Assembly (NCBI GenBank): GCA_009778695.1
Contig: WRFS01000017.1
Location: 1-40,907 of the forward strand
Length of the DNA stretch: 40,907 nucleotides
Reading direction: 5' to 3'
Source of the DNA: Oscillospiraceae bacterium
GTDB lineage: Bacteria > Bacillota > Clostridia > TANB77 > CAG-508
In this document: piece by piece, positions 16,636 through 24,489 of the stretch
Layout: the number at the start of each line of letters is the position of its first letter
Position numbering within the stretch: the stretch's first letter is position 1
Notes under the pieces: generated by a model
The model's input: the letters and a program-made list of their open reading frames with translations, nothing else
Database searches by the model: none
Told to the model about the DNA's origin: nothing
Made by a program: the position numbers and the translations under genes

Positions 16636-17162
16636 GCTCGCCTCCTAGTGTTATTTTACGTAGCCATTTAAAATGATTAACAATTCCTTTATTAAATTTA
16701 CCTAAAATCCAAGTGGCAAAGCGAAAAAATAATATTCCAAAACATGTTAAACCAATTCCTATTAGAGCCGCAACAATAGACAATGTCCCTGAAAAAATGA
16801 ACATTGTGCCTAAAACTAATTCCACAATTCCAACCATGAAAGCAATTATACCAATAACAATTGCAAGTGTTGACAGAAAAATCGAAATCAGTAAAATTAT
16901 TTCAACAGCAATCGAAGCTACTAAACCAAAGGTTAAAGTAAAAAATATCGCAACTGTTGCTATTAGTATTCTTAATAATATATTTTTATTTTTAGAGAGA
17001 TTTGTTACATTAGGAAAATCAATAGTTTTGCCGAAGTAATAGTCTTAAACTTTTTGCAAATTCCTTTAGTAGTGCAAAATATTCAGGAGATAGAGGCGGT
17101 CTTTTTATAACAATTAAACTCTTACATTCTTTTTCTTTTGTAATATTAGGTTTCTTTTTCAT
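16586..17162 (-). CDS. Multi-helix membrane protein joined by a +1 shift at CGG
   Basis: In the 0 frame, the ATG at 17162 (behind AGGAGG) gives 47 residues ending LLLRQNY-stop. The 0-frame codon at 17031-17033 (codon 44) is CGG after CTT. Skipping its C reads GGC AAA ACT and enters a frame that has no start of its own and runs to 16586. The joined product is 191 residues: a basic, hydrophilic head followed by about four membrane helices, then a basic tail. The length arithmetic is exact (576 coding nt plus one skipped). The head alone would be a useless fragment and the helix part alone would lack a start. It is the middle gene of a three-gene operon with the CmpB-like and DUF4097-like proteins. 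The family is not certain. Confidence 0.65.
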
Positions 17163-17178
17163 GAGTTACCTCCTATTA

Positions 17179-17742
17179 TTAAATTAACATTGCATGCCTA
17201 AATATTGAAGCTAAAGTATCAACGATATATAGTCCACATAAAATATAAAATATAGTGTTCATAAGAGTATAAGAAAGTTTATTTTCTAAATTTTGCAAAT
17301 GTTTCTTAATGAATGGATGAATGTAATAAATAATTATTAATGACAGAAATCCCCAAATTATTGAAATATATAAAGAAATTCTACCATTTAAGTTAAAGAA
17401 ATCACCAGAATAATTCCAAAGCGTCATTTTAAAAAAGGCTTCTAATGCAAACCCAACAATGTATTCAAGTGTTGAAAATAATATTATAGCTGAAAAAAAC
17501 AGCTTAAGTTTATTCTTTGTATGTGGCTTCAATGTTAAAATAAGCATTAAAGCACCATATCCATAAATAGGACATATTGGACCAAATAAAAATCCTCTTT
17601 TTTCTAAAACACCAACCTTGTACCATACAAAAAAAACTTCAATAATCCAACCGATAAATGCATATATAAAAAAATAGATAATTATATTTTTTGTATAAGA
17701 TAATGTTTTTCTTTTAATTAATCCTATATTTTCTGAAACCAT
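17179..17742 (-). CDS. Putative membrane protein of the CmpB/DUF1113 family
   Basis: A 187-residue protein with five or six hydrophobic segments. The stretch FIGWIIEVFFVWYKVG, followed by KRGFLFGPICPIYGYGAL, is the hallmark of the CmpB-type family (annotated as ABC-transporter permease but of unproven function). AAGGAG lies before the ATG. It ends 16 nt before the next gene and is the first of three co-directed membrane and envelope genes. No ATPase partner is nearby. Confidence 0.82.
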   Translation of the reverse strand: MVSENIGLIKRKTLSYTKNIIIYFFIYAFIGWIIEVFFVWYKVGVLEKRGFLFGPICPIYGYGALMLILTLKPHTKNKLKLFFSAIILFSTLEYIVGFALEAFFKMTLWNYSGDFFNLNGRISLYISIIWGFLSLIIIYYIHPFIKKHLQNLENKLSYTLMNTIFYILCGLYIVDTLASIFRHAMLI

Positions 17743-17798
17743 AGAAAGCTCCTTAACAATAATATAATACCAAAATTTTAAGAAAAAGTAAATACCAA

Positions 17799-17827
17799 TT
17801 GAACATTAAAGTAAAAGATGATATAAT
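17799..17827 (+). promoter_or_regulatory. Promoter for the WG-repeat gene
   Basis: -35 TTGAAC (17799-17804), 17-nt spacer, -10 TATAAT (17822-17827). The ATG follows at 17866. Confidence 0.6.
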
Positions 17828-17865
17828 TATACCAAGTTAAAATAAACGAAGGGACAGAATATATT

Positions 17866-19611
17866 ATGGTTAAAGTTAGAAATATAATAATAGTAGTAGT
17901 AATAGTTGCGATAGTTGGTTTTGGGACCTTTATGGTTATGAATTTATTAAAAAAAGAACCATCCAACAATTCATTTTCTATAAATTATTATAAGTTCTAT
18001 AGCAATAATAAGTTTGGAGTATTAGACAAAAATGGAAAAGTTGTTATCGATGCTACTTACAGCGACATAATAATTCCTAACCCTGAAAAAGATGTTTTTT
18101 TTGTTAGTTCAAGTGGAGAAGATACAAAGACGGGAGATATAAATTATATTATTATTAATAAAAATAATGAAAAGATATTTCAAAATTTTACTGACGTTGA
18201 ACCTTTATTATTAGTAGGTGTAAATGATGCATATCCATATGAAAAGCAAGTTTTAAAATATGAAGAAGATGGCAAATATGGATTGGTATCTTATGATGGA
18301 AAAATAGTTACAAAGGCTATATATGATGAATTAACGTGTATGGAATATAAAGAAGGCGAATTTCTTGTAAAAAAATCAGATAAGTATGGAGTAATTAATG
18401 TATCAGGGAAAAGTAAAATAGATACAAAATATGATGTAATAATGAGTGATCAGTTTTCTACTGATGACAATGGCTATGATGATTCTGGATATATAGTAGC
18501 AATAGAAACCAATAAAGATATCTTTTATGGATATGTGAATTCGAAAGGTAAGTTGTTAACAAAAATAGAGTATGATGATATTAAAAGAATTATTGAAATA
18601 AAAGATAAAAATAATGCATATTTAATAGCTTTAAAGAGTGGAAAATATGGAGTTGTGCAAAATGATAAGGAAATTATAAGCTTCAACTATCAAGATATAC
18701 AATATGATGAAGATTCAAATTTATTAATAGTTAAAAGGAATTCAAATTATGGAGTTTTAGATATGAGTGGAAGGACAATACTTCCTATTAATTATACTTC
18801 TGTTGACATTGAAGGTATATATATTATTGCAACTCAAAAAGATAAATCAAAAGTGAAGTTTGATTATAGCGGAGTACAAGTAAAAAACGATAAATATAAG
18901 TTAGTAGAGCAGGTAGCTGGAACGGATTATTATACTTGTCAAAATAATAATTATTTATATGGAGTATTAGATAAAGACTTTAATGTGTTAATACCTACAA
19001 ATTATGATTATATAGAGTATATGTTTAATGATTATTTTATGGTTAGAAATAAAGATGGTAAATATGGACTTATAAACAGTAAAAACCAAACATTAATAGA
19101 TTTTAAGTATGATGTTATGGAAAATATTAAGGATTCAAAATTAGTTCGAACATTAGATGTTAAAACCAACGATTCGTATATTTTTGATGAAAATTTAAAG
19201 CTTATATTTGAAGGCGTAGATAGTAGTATAATGCCTGGAGATGGCTTTATAAAGGTCTATTGTGAATCTGGAATAAGGTATTTTGATTTAGTAGGTAAAG
19301 AAATTTCGGGCAAAGAGGCGTATCCTAATAATGCACTAGTAAGTTTTGAAGAAAATGGCAAATGGGGATTTAAAGATAGAGCTGGAAATGTTGTTGTAGA
19401 GCCGATATATGATAGGGTAACGGAATTTAATACACTTGGATTTGCAGGAATAAAAATAGGGGAAAAATGGGGCAGTATTGATTTTAATGGGAATGTAGTT
19501 GTTGAACCAAAATATTTTATTGATGATACGGATGGAGACCCAGACTTTTTAGGAATATATTATAGAACGTATTTTGGTAATAGTGAACCAGTGTATACGG
19601 ATATGCAATAA
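17866..19611 (+). CDS. WG-repeat protein with N-terminal membrane anchor
   Basis: A 581-residue protein. Residues 5-27 form a membrane helix, leaving the rest outside. The body is a series of WG-type beta repeats spaced about 40-60 residues apart: NKFGVLDKNGKVV, GKYGLVSYDGKIV, DKYGVINVSGK, GKYGVVQNDK, SNYGVLDMSGR, YLYGVLDKDFN, GKYGLINSKN, GKWGFKDRAGN and EKWGSIDFNGN, each followed by an Ile-x-x-x-Tyr-Asp strand. WG repeats are thought to form a beta-propeller-like binding surface; the ligand is unknown. The gene is monocistronic, with its own promoter and a strong terminator after the stop. Confidence 0.88.
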   Translation: MVKVRNIIIVVVIVAIVGFGTFMVMNLLKKEPSNNSFSINYYKFYSNNKFGVLDKNGKVVIDATYSDIIIPNPEKDVFFVSSSGEDTKTGDINYIIINKNNEKIFQNFTDVEPLLLVGVNDAYPYEKQVLKYEEDGKYGLVSYDGKIVTKAIYDELTCMEYKEGEFLVKKSDKYGVINVSGKSKIDTKYDVIMSDQFSTDDNGYDDSGYIVAIETNKDIFYGYVNSKGKLLTKIEYDDIKRIIEIKDKNNAYLIALKSGKYGVVQNDKEIISFNYQDIQYDEDSNLLIVKRNSNYGVLDMSGRTILPINYTSVDIEGIYIIATQKDKSKVKFDYSGVQVKNDKYKLVEQVAGTDYYTCQNNNYLYGVLDKDFNVLIPTNYDYIEYMFNDYFMVRNKDGKYGLINSKNQTLIDFKYDVMENIKDSKLVRTLDVKTNDSYIFDENLKLIFEGVDSSIMPGDGFIKVYCESGIRYFDLVGKEISGKEAYPNNALVSFEENGKWGFKDRAGNVVVEPIYDRVTEFNTLGFAGIKIGEKWGSIDFNGNVVVEPKYFIDDTDGDPDFLGIYYRTYFGNSEPVYTDMQ

Positions 19612-19619
19612 AAAAAGAT

Positions 19620-19723
19620 GGTGTCCTAAAATTATTGTTTTTGGGTTGCCGAGGACGTCGACCCCTACATTTTCGTAGGGGCTGGCGTCCTCGACAGCCC
19701 GAAATTTTGTATTTTAGGACACC
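19620..19723. terminator. Three-tier bidirectional terminator / GC-rich inverted repeat
   Basis: The outer stem is GGTGTCCTAAAAT (19620-19632) with ATTTTAGGACACC (19711-19723). Inside it is GGGTTG/CAGCCC, then GAGGACG (19651-19657) with CGTCCTC (19686-19692), then CCCCTAC (19662-19668) with GTAGGGG (19675-19681). T-runs follow on both strands. It separates two convergent genes. The inner part is far more GC-rich than the surroundings and may be an inserted repeat within an older terminator. Confidence 0.85.
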
Positions 19724-19729
19724 CTCTTT

Positions 19730-19996
19730 TTAATCCAGTTTATCCCCTTTCGGGCGAAATGTTCCAATAGGAATTGAAGGAGGTTTTCTATGATATTCCG
19801 CTAATTTTCTCTTCATCTCTGTATTTAGACACATTTTACACGGCACTTTACCAATACCGTGGCATAGCTTACATTTTTGTGTTAAATCAGAAGGTGATTT
19901 GACATCGCTGGTTAGTGGTGGTGCAGTATTTTTACATTTGCAATCAACAAAACCAGTGTCATTACATAAAATACATTTTGACGTTGGGTCACTCAT
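19730..19996 (-). CDS. Small zinc-ribbon protein with DnaJ-type CxxCxGxG motifs
   Basis: An 88-residue protein. Two Cys clusters are visible: CILCNDTGFVDCKC near residues 8-21 and CKLCHGIGKVPCKMC near 42-56. These resemble the zinc-binding repeats of DnaJ, but there is no J domain. It may bind zinc and act as a small chaperone-like or regulatory protein; the function is unknown. AGGAG lies before the ATG. The promoter at 20073-20101 leaves a leader of about 70 nt that contains the small hairpin TGCC-TCTAAAAA-GGCA. Confidence 0.75.
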   Translation of the reverse strand: MSDPTSKCILCNDTGFVDCKCKNTAPPLTSDVKSPSDLTQKCKLCHGIGKVPCKMCLNTEMKRKLAEYHRKPPSIPIGTFRPKGDKLD

Positions 19997-20072
19997 AGCA
20001 GTCTCCTAAACAATGGATTTACTTTTGTACTGCCTCTAAAAAGGCACAAATATAATACAATTTATTACACCG

Positions 20073-20101
20073 ACTATATCATATTTAAATCAAATTGTCA
20101 A
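20073..20101 (-). promoter_or_regulatory. Promoter for the zinc-ribbon gene
   Basis: Minus strand: -35 TTGACA (20096-20101), 17-nt spacer, -10 TATAGT (20073-20078). Confidence 0.65.
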
Positions 20102-20161
20102 ATTTTACGCTATCATCATCTATAAAAATAACAGATCATTGGAACCGTCCCTAATAATGAT

Positions 20162-20168
20162 TTCGACA
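20162..20168 (-). promoter_or_regulatory. Candidate 0A box upstream of spo0A
   Basis: TTCGACA is the reverse complement of TGTCGAA, the core Spo0A binding site. It lies 82 nt upstream of the -35 box of the spo0A promoter, so autoregulation is plausible. Confidence 0.5.
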
Positions 20169-20249
20169 AAATCTGACAAAAGTTGATAAAAATAGACTGC
20201 CAGTAAGTAGTTATTAATTCAAAAAAATTAAAATTTCATAAAAAAGCTA

Positions 20250-20278
20250 TTGCAAAATATAAAAAAAGAAATTATAAT
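20250..20278 (+). promoter_or_regulatory. Promoter for spo0A
   Basis: -35 TTGCAA (20250-20255), 17-nt spacer, -10 TATAAT (20273-20278), with the ATG at 20324. No clear sigma-H promoter was recognised. Confidence 0.6.
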
Positions 20279-20323
20279 GACGAAGTAAATAATTTACAAA
20301 TTTTATTGAGGAGGAAAGAAATA

Positions 20324-21145
20324 ATGAGTGAAAAGATTACGGTTGCAATTGCAGATGACAATGTGGAGTTTGCAAAGACATTGACGAATTATTTAGGGAG
20401 AGATGAACAAATTGAAATTGTTGGAGTAGCGAAAGATGGAAATGAAGCAGTAGAATTAATAAAAGATAAACAACCAGACGTTGCAATATTAGATGTTATA
20501 ATGCCACATTTAGATGGCTTAGGAGTATTAGAAAAACTTGGGGCACAGGAACTGGAAAAGAATCCAGTTTGTATTATGTTATCAGCTGTTGGGCAAGACA
20601 AAATAACTCAAAAAGCAATAAGTTTAGGTGCAGAATATTACATAGTGAAACCTTTTGAAATTGATGTTTTAGCAAAAAGAATTAAAGAATTAAAATTTTA
20701 TAACGTAGGGAGTGTGAAAAATTCATTTATTTCAAGGGAAACTAAAAGTAATTATATCACAATAAATCCAAGACAAAGAAAAGGTGAAACCAATATTGAA
20801 GCATTAGTTACAAATGTAATACATGAAGTTGGCGTTCCAGCCCACATTAAAGGGTATCAATATTTAAGAGAAGCTATAATGATGGTTATAAATGATATTG
20901 AAGTAATAAATCAAATTACAAAGCAGTTATATCCAGATATAGCAAATAAATATAAAACAACACCAAGTCGTGTAGAGCGTGCAATACGTCATGCGATTGA
21001 AGTTGCGTGGGCAAGAGGTCAACAAGATACAGTGGAAAATATTTTTGGTTATACTGTGTCTGCAACAAAGGGAAAACCTACAAATAGCGAGTTTATTGCG
21101 ATGATTGCTGATAAGTTGAGGCTGGAAATGAAGACGGCAGGGTAG
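20324..21145 (+). CDS. spo0A: Sporulation master regulator Spo0A
   Basis: A 273-residue response regulator that commits the cell to sporulation. The receiver domain (1-125) has the acidic pair D11-D12, phospho-acceptor D57 in VAILDVIMP, and the lysine in YIVKPFEI. The C-terminal DNA-binding domain contains [17 protein letters not shown], the recognition-helix region. GAGGAGG precedes the ATG at 20324; the ATG at 20306 has no ribosome site. The last 38 codons (from 21031) differ from the duplicate at 33774-33985 almost only at silent positions, and appear to come from the integrated element. The element thus rebuilds an intact gene, changing the end from KSA to KTAG. Confidence 0.97.
   Translation: MSEKITVAIADDNVEFAKTLTNYLGRDEQIEIVGVAKDGNEAVELIKDKQPDVAILDVIMPHLDGLGVLEKLGAQELEKNPVCIMLSAVGQDKITQKAISLGAEYYIVKPFEIDVLAKRIKELKFYNVGSVKNSFISRETKSNYITINPRQRKGETNIEALVTNVIHEVGVPAHIKGYQYLREAIMMVINDIEVINQITKQLYPDIANKYKTTPSRVERAIRHAIEVAWARGQQDTVENIFGYTVSATKGKPTNSEFIAMIADKLRLEMKTAG
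20931..21145 (+). repeat. Left attachment site: spo0A 3' end
   Basis: It is homologous to 33774-33985. A block of 75 nt (20956-21030) is identical to 33799-33873. Substitutions appear on both sides: two at 20950 and 20955, and about ten scattered after 21030. The identical block is the likely crossover region. Confidence 0.88.
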
Positions 21146-21199
21146 TTTCTGAAACGCTATAAAGAGAATGATTACAAAGAATCCGAAATTTTGAAGTAA

Positions 21200-21284
21200 A
21201 CCTATAAAGTGACGAAAAATAACTATGGATTTAGTGGAAAATCGGCAATGAAACCTATAAATGGTTTCTTCGTACACCTATAAA
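21200..21284 (+). repeat. Integrase arm-type repeats, left
   Basis: ACCTATAAA occurs three times: 21200-21208, 21253-21261 and 21276-21284, between the spo0A stop and the integrase. Related copies lie at the right end of the element. They are likely binding sites for the integrase N-terminal domain. No gene lies in 21146-21356. Confidence 0.6.
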
Positions 21285-21356
21285 CTTCTTTCATTCATTG
21301 GGTTAATGTTTTACAAATTGAAAACATTAATTTAATGAAGGGGAGGAGTTTTTGTT

Positions 21357-22345
21357 ATGGAGCAAATTGATTATGACATTGATGATTTTATTTGCTATTG
21401 TCAAGCAAAGAACTTGGCACAAAAGACTTATGGGAGTTATGAGCAAACATTGAGGTTACTGGCTCATTATCTAAAGAACACTCATAAGGTAAAGGGAGCA
21501 GGAGATGTACGAGAGATACATCTTAGGGAGTACATAAAATATCTAAAGGAAAGGGGTAAATATACTGTTACATCAAATGAGAACAGTAAACTTGTAAATT
21601 TTCCAGAGAATAGGGAAGATTACAAAAAAGAGATTGGAATTACAACAATAAATAATTACATCAGAAATTTTAAAGTGTTTTTCAATTATTTGTATGGAGA
21701 GAGACTTATAAAAAGTAATCCAGTTATTAGAATTAAGGAAATAAAGAATGTTAGGAAAGTAGTTCGGATATATTGATGATATAAATATGAATAAACTTTT
21801 AAAGTGTTTTGATTTAAGTAAATTTCATGAGTACAGAGACTTTACTATATTTAACTTAATTTTTGATACAGGGAATAGGCTATCAGAAACTTTATCAATA
21901 GTACATACAGATATAGACTTTATAAAAAGAACAATATTATTAAGAGCGGATACAACAAAACGGGAAGAAGGATAGATTCGTATTTTTTTCGGCGGAAATG
22001 AGTAAGTTGCTTAGAAGATGGTTAGAATTTAAAGACCGATACAGAAATTCAGACTTTGTATTTTGTACAAATAAAGGTAAACCATTAACAGTTGGTAATT
22101 ATGAGACTAATTTTAAAAAGTATGGAGAAAGAATTGGATTAAAAGAAATTCACCCGCATATGCTTAGAAATAACTTTTCAAAGCGATTTTTAAAAAATGG
22201 TGGAGATATTTATACTTTATCAAAAATATTAGGACATTCGAGTGTAAAAGTCACGGAAGAGTCGTATGTTGACTTGCTAGAAGATGATTTAAGAGAAAAC
22301 TATCAGCGATACTCTCCTTTGGCAAATTTAAAGAGGGGTAGGTAG
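21357..22345 (+). CDS. Tyrosine integrase requiring two +1 shifts at CGG
   Basis: Three consecutive frames make one 328-residue tyrosine recombinase. Frame 0 runs to a 0-frame CGG at 21765-21767 (after GTT); skipping its C gives GGA TAT ATT GAT. That frame runs to another in-frame CGG at 21961-21963 (after AAA); skipping its C gives GGG AAG AAG GAT and ends at 22345. The total is 987 nt plus two skipped. The joined protein has an N-terminal SAM-like domain and all catalytic residues: Arg in DTGNRLSE, Lys in TTKGKKDRF, HPHMLR, LGHSS, and Tyr in TEESYVDL. GGGGAGGAG precedes the ATG. It lies at the left end of the element and presumably catalyses integration into spo0A. If the shifts are real decay instead, it is a pseudogene. 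Confidence 0.85.
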
Positions 22346-22353
22346 AAAAAATA

Positions 22354-22629
22354 ATGAATAAAATAAGTGAAAAAGAATTGAAAGAAATATTAAATACATA
22401 TAATAATAAATCTATTACAGTAAAAATAGAAGGGGTAATCGGTGCAAAACTTACAATAAATAAATTAAAATATCACTACAAAAGCGGAATTATATATTTA
22501 TCCGATGAAATAATGGATACAGAATTGGAAATAAATATTGCATTTGTTTATATATGTTATGAAAGTGAGAATAAGACAGGGTTAGAAATTAAGTTGGATA
22601 ACGACCAAGATGTGACAGTTGAATTGTAA
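22354..22629 (+). CDS. Hypothetical small protein after the integrase
   Basis: A 91-residue acidic protein, MNKISEKELKEILNTYNNKS at its start, then alternating beta-like strands (ITVKIEGV, KLTINKLKY, INIAFVYICYES, TGLEIKLD). No membrane segment and no motif that I recognise. It starts 8 nt after the integrase stop and ends just before a terminator, so it is co-transcribed with the integrase and may modulate recombination, though nothing in the sequence proves it. Confidence 0.6.
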   Translation: MNKISEKELKEILNTYNNKSITVKIEGVIGAKLTINKLKYHYKSGIIYLSDEIMDTELEINIAFVYICYESENKTGLEIKLDNDQDVTVEL

Positions 22630-22637
22630 TTTGAAAG

Positions 22638-22668
22638 GAATCTTCTATTAAATAGGGGATTCTTTTTT
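22638..22668 (+). terminator. Rho-independent terminator of the integrase unit
   Basis: GAATC-TT-CTAT-TAA-ATAG-GG-GATTC followed by six T (22663-22668). The stem has a small internal loop. Confidence 0.8.
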
Positions 22669-22689
22669 GTGGAAAAATTGAAAAATTAC

Positions 22690-22718
22690 TTGACAAATAA
22701 AAATAACAAATATAGCAT
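22690..22718 (+). promoter_or_regulatory. Upstream promoter of the replication module
   Basis: -35 TTGACA (22690-22695), 17-nt spacer, -10 TAGCAT (22713-22718). Confidence 0.45.
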
Positions 22719-22749
22719 GTATACATATTAAAATCAATACTTTCAGACC

Positions 22750-22787
22750 GTCAAGAATTTGACAAAAAGATTTTTTCATGGTAAAAT
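22750..22787 (+). promoter_or_regulatory. Main promoter of the replication module with operator dyad
   Basis: -35 TTGACA (22759-22764), 17-nt spacer, -10 TAAAAT (22782-22787). The dyad GTCAA-GAAT-TTGAC (22750-22763) covers the -35 box and would suit a repressor. No gene of over 40 codons lies in 22788-23106. Confidence 0.65.
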
Positions 22788-22855
22788 ATAATAAGGTGCA
22801 AAAATATAAAACAAAAATTTAAAAAATTGGAGGTAATTAATTTAATATAAAAAAA

Positions 22856-22877
22856 TAGAGAGTCTGTAAACTCTCTA
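22856..22877 (+). promoter_or_regulatory. Leader hairpin in the replication-module transcript
   Basis: TAGAGAGT-CTGTAA-ACTCTCTA is a perfect 8-bp stem about 20 nt after TTGGAGG. It lacks a T-run and may be an attenuator or mRNA-stability element. Confidence 0.5.
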
Positions 22878-22879
22878 CA

Positions 22880-22987
22880 ATGAATTTCATATATAACTAT
22901 ATTTCTATGTATACAGAAAATTCTACTAATAATAAGTATACACCGAAATATAGTCCATGTCAAGAAAATTTAAGCTTAAATACTTGA
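22880..22987 (+). CDS. Possible 35-residue leader peptide or gene remnant
   Basis: ATG at 22880 opens 35 codons (MNFIYNYISMYTENSTNNKY...). The ribosome site is poor because the hairpin at 22856 lies just upstream. It could be a leader peptide, or the broken start of an older gene. Confidence 0.25.
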   Translation: MNFIYNYISMYTENSTNNKYTPKYSPCQENLSLNT

Positions 22988-23106
22988 ATTTGAATTGATG
23001 GGGGCTATTTTTGTACTCGAAAATCAAAGAAACAGATAGAAAGATAGATAGGTAGTCAGATATTAGGAAAAGTAATTTTTATAAATTTTAAGAAGGAGGT
23101 TTTGTT

Positions 23107-23694
23107 ATGAAAAGACAAAACAAAGTAGTGGTATTACCACAGGTAGAAGTCATATCTGATGATATGCAAGAATTAAAGGATGTTCGCAGAAAGGTACGAG
23201 ATGTATTTTGGAATGTAAAAACAGATTATAGCATGTTTCAATTATCAAAATGTGAGTTGGTTTCAGAAGAAGTTGCTATTTATCAACCATTTGAAGAAGT
23301 GATGAAAGAAATCGAAAGTCAACAAAAAGTAAAAAACTTTGTTATTGCATTTAATGAAATGAAAAAGGCTGATAGAAAGAAATTTACATGGCAACAAACT
23401 GCAAGCATTTTAAATGATGAAAAAGACGAACTTAAAGATATGAATAATAAAGGAGTGCATATATCAACTGTGTGTGAATTATGCTTGCATACTGCAAGTG
23501 AAGTATTGGAAATGTTAGGAATCCCAGTATTTGATGGTGGCAAATTTTTACCAAACGGGTATGTTAATGTTTGGTATGAACCAGAGTTTGATGACAAGTG
23601 GAAAATTAAAGATATAAATGTAGTGTTGTACATAACACCTAAAGGACTAGAAAAGGTTGACTATGAAATATCAAGGGCAAATTGGTATGTATAG
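23107..23694 (+). CDS. Hypothetical element protein, first of the replication operon
   Basis: A 195-residue soluble, charged protein with GAAGGAGG eight bases before its ATG. The central part (about residues 65-120) is helical and Lys/Glu-rich; the C-terminal part is beta-rich and aromatic, with FDGGKFLPNGYVNVWYEPEF. I do not recognise the family. It is the first gene after the regulated promoter and precedes another unknown protein, the primase and the helicase, so a role in replication or its control is plausible by context only. Confidence 0.7.
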   Translation: MKRQNKVVVLPQVEVISDDMQELKDVRRKVRDVFWNVKTDYSMFQLSKCELVSEEVAIYQPFEEVMKEIESQQKVKNFVIAFNEMKKADRKKFTWQQTASILNDEKDELKDMNNKGVHISTVCELCLHTASEVLEMLGIPVFDGGKFLPNGYVNVWYEPEFDDKWKIKDINVVLYITPKGLEKVDYEISRANWYV

Positions 23695-23721
23695 AATGAT
23701 GTAGAAAAATAAAAAGGTTAT

Positions 23722-23752
23722 GGGTTAGAGGAGCGTAAAAACCTCTCTACCC
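23722..23752 (+). promoter_or_regulatory. Intercistronic hairpin
   Basis: GGGT-T-AGAGG and CCTCT-CT-ACCC pair around a 10-nt loop, between two operon genes. There is no T-run, so it is more likely a processing or stability element than a terminator. Confidence 0.4.
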
Positions 23753-23782
23753 GTACCTAAAAATAAAAGGAGACAATAAAAA

Positions 23783-24460
23783 ATGTTTAAATTATTAAAA
23801 ATAAAACCAAAAAAAGAAGTGGATTATGTATCAATTTATTCAAGTGCTTATAGAACAACACTTGATAGGTGTGTTAAAAGTATTACAACGGTAGAAGAGT
23901 TAAAAGAGAACAAGTTACTTACAAAAAGATTAATTTATTATGGGGTAAAGTATGTAGGAATTTTAGAGTGTTCAGATTTAAGAATATCAGATTATAACAT
24001 GGCAAAAGATATTTTAGATGTTACACAAATGGTTAAAAGCTTTGCAATGCTACTAACACCAAATGAGTTTATGACGATATTTCCAATAAGAAAAGATTAC
24101 AAAAGTGGGAAATTTGGCTGTAAAGATTATTTTTATACGGTTGAAAAAATTAATGAGATAGGGGCAGGTAGCATAATAGGAAGTAAGAATGTAGACAAAT
24201 TTTTATGGGATTACAGCAATGATGAAGTGTGTGAATTTGTTGTTAATTATATGTCAATAATAAATTATTTTTGTAAAGTGGAAAAAGGATTTAGTCCACT
24301 TGAGGTATGGTGTGAGGAACAGGGATTCGAGTCATATGTTATCTATACAGATGAAGTGACTAAGAAACAATATTGGTATGATAAGGACTCAAATAAGATG
24401 ACTCCAGTTAAGCAACCAATTCCAAGATATTTAAAATTAATAAAAGGTGGTTGTGAATGA
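23783..24460 (+). CDS. Hypothetical element protein
   Basis: A 225-residue soluble protein starting MFKLLKIKPKKEVDYVSIYS. AAGGAG lies 12 nt before the ATG. Features are TPNEFMTIFPIRKDY with aromatic residues mid-protein and a WCEEQGFESYVIY stretch near the end. It ends 29 nt before the primase gene. The family is unknown. Its position just upstream of the primase in a co-directed set suggests a partner in the replication module. Confidence 0.7.
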   Translation: MFKLLKIKPKKEVDYVSIYSSAYRTTLDRCVKSITTVEELKENKLLTKRLIYYGVKYVGILECSDLRISDYNMAKDILDVTQMVKSFAMLLTPNEFMTIFPIRKDYKSGKFGCKDYFYTVEKINEIGAGSIIGSKNVDKFLWDYSNDEVCEFVVNYMSIINYFCKVEKGFSPLEVWCEEQGFESYVIYTDEVTKKQYWYDKDSNKMTPVKQPIPRYLKLIKGGCE

Positions 24461-24489
24461 TATTAAGGGATTTTTAGAAAGGTGGATAT

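Noticed and set aside
21357..22345. Integrase as a plain pseudogene from accumulated indels
   Set aside because: All catalytic residues are kept and both breaks are the same CGG event; decay would give mixed changes. It remains the fallback if reads show normal CGG use in the genome.
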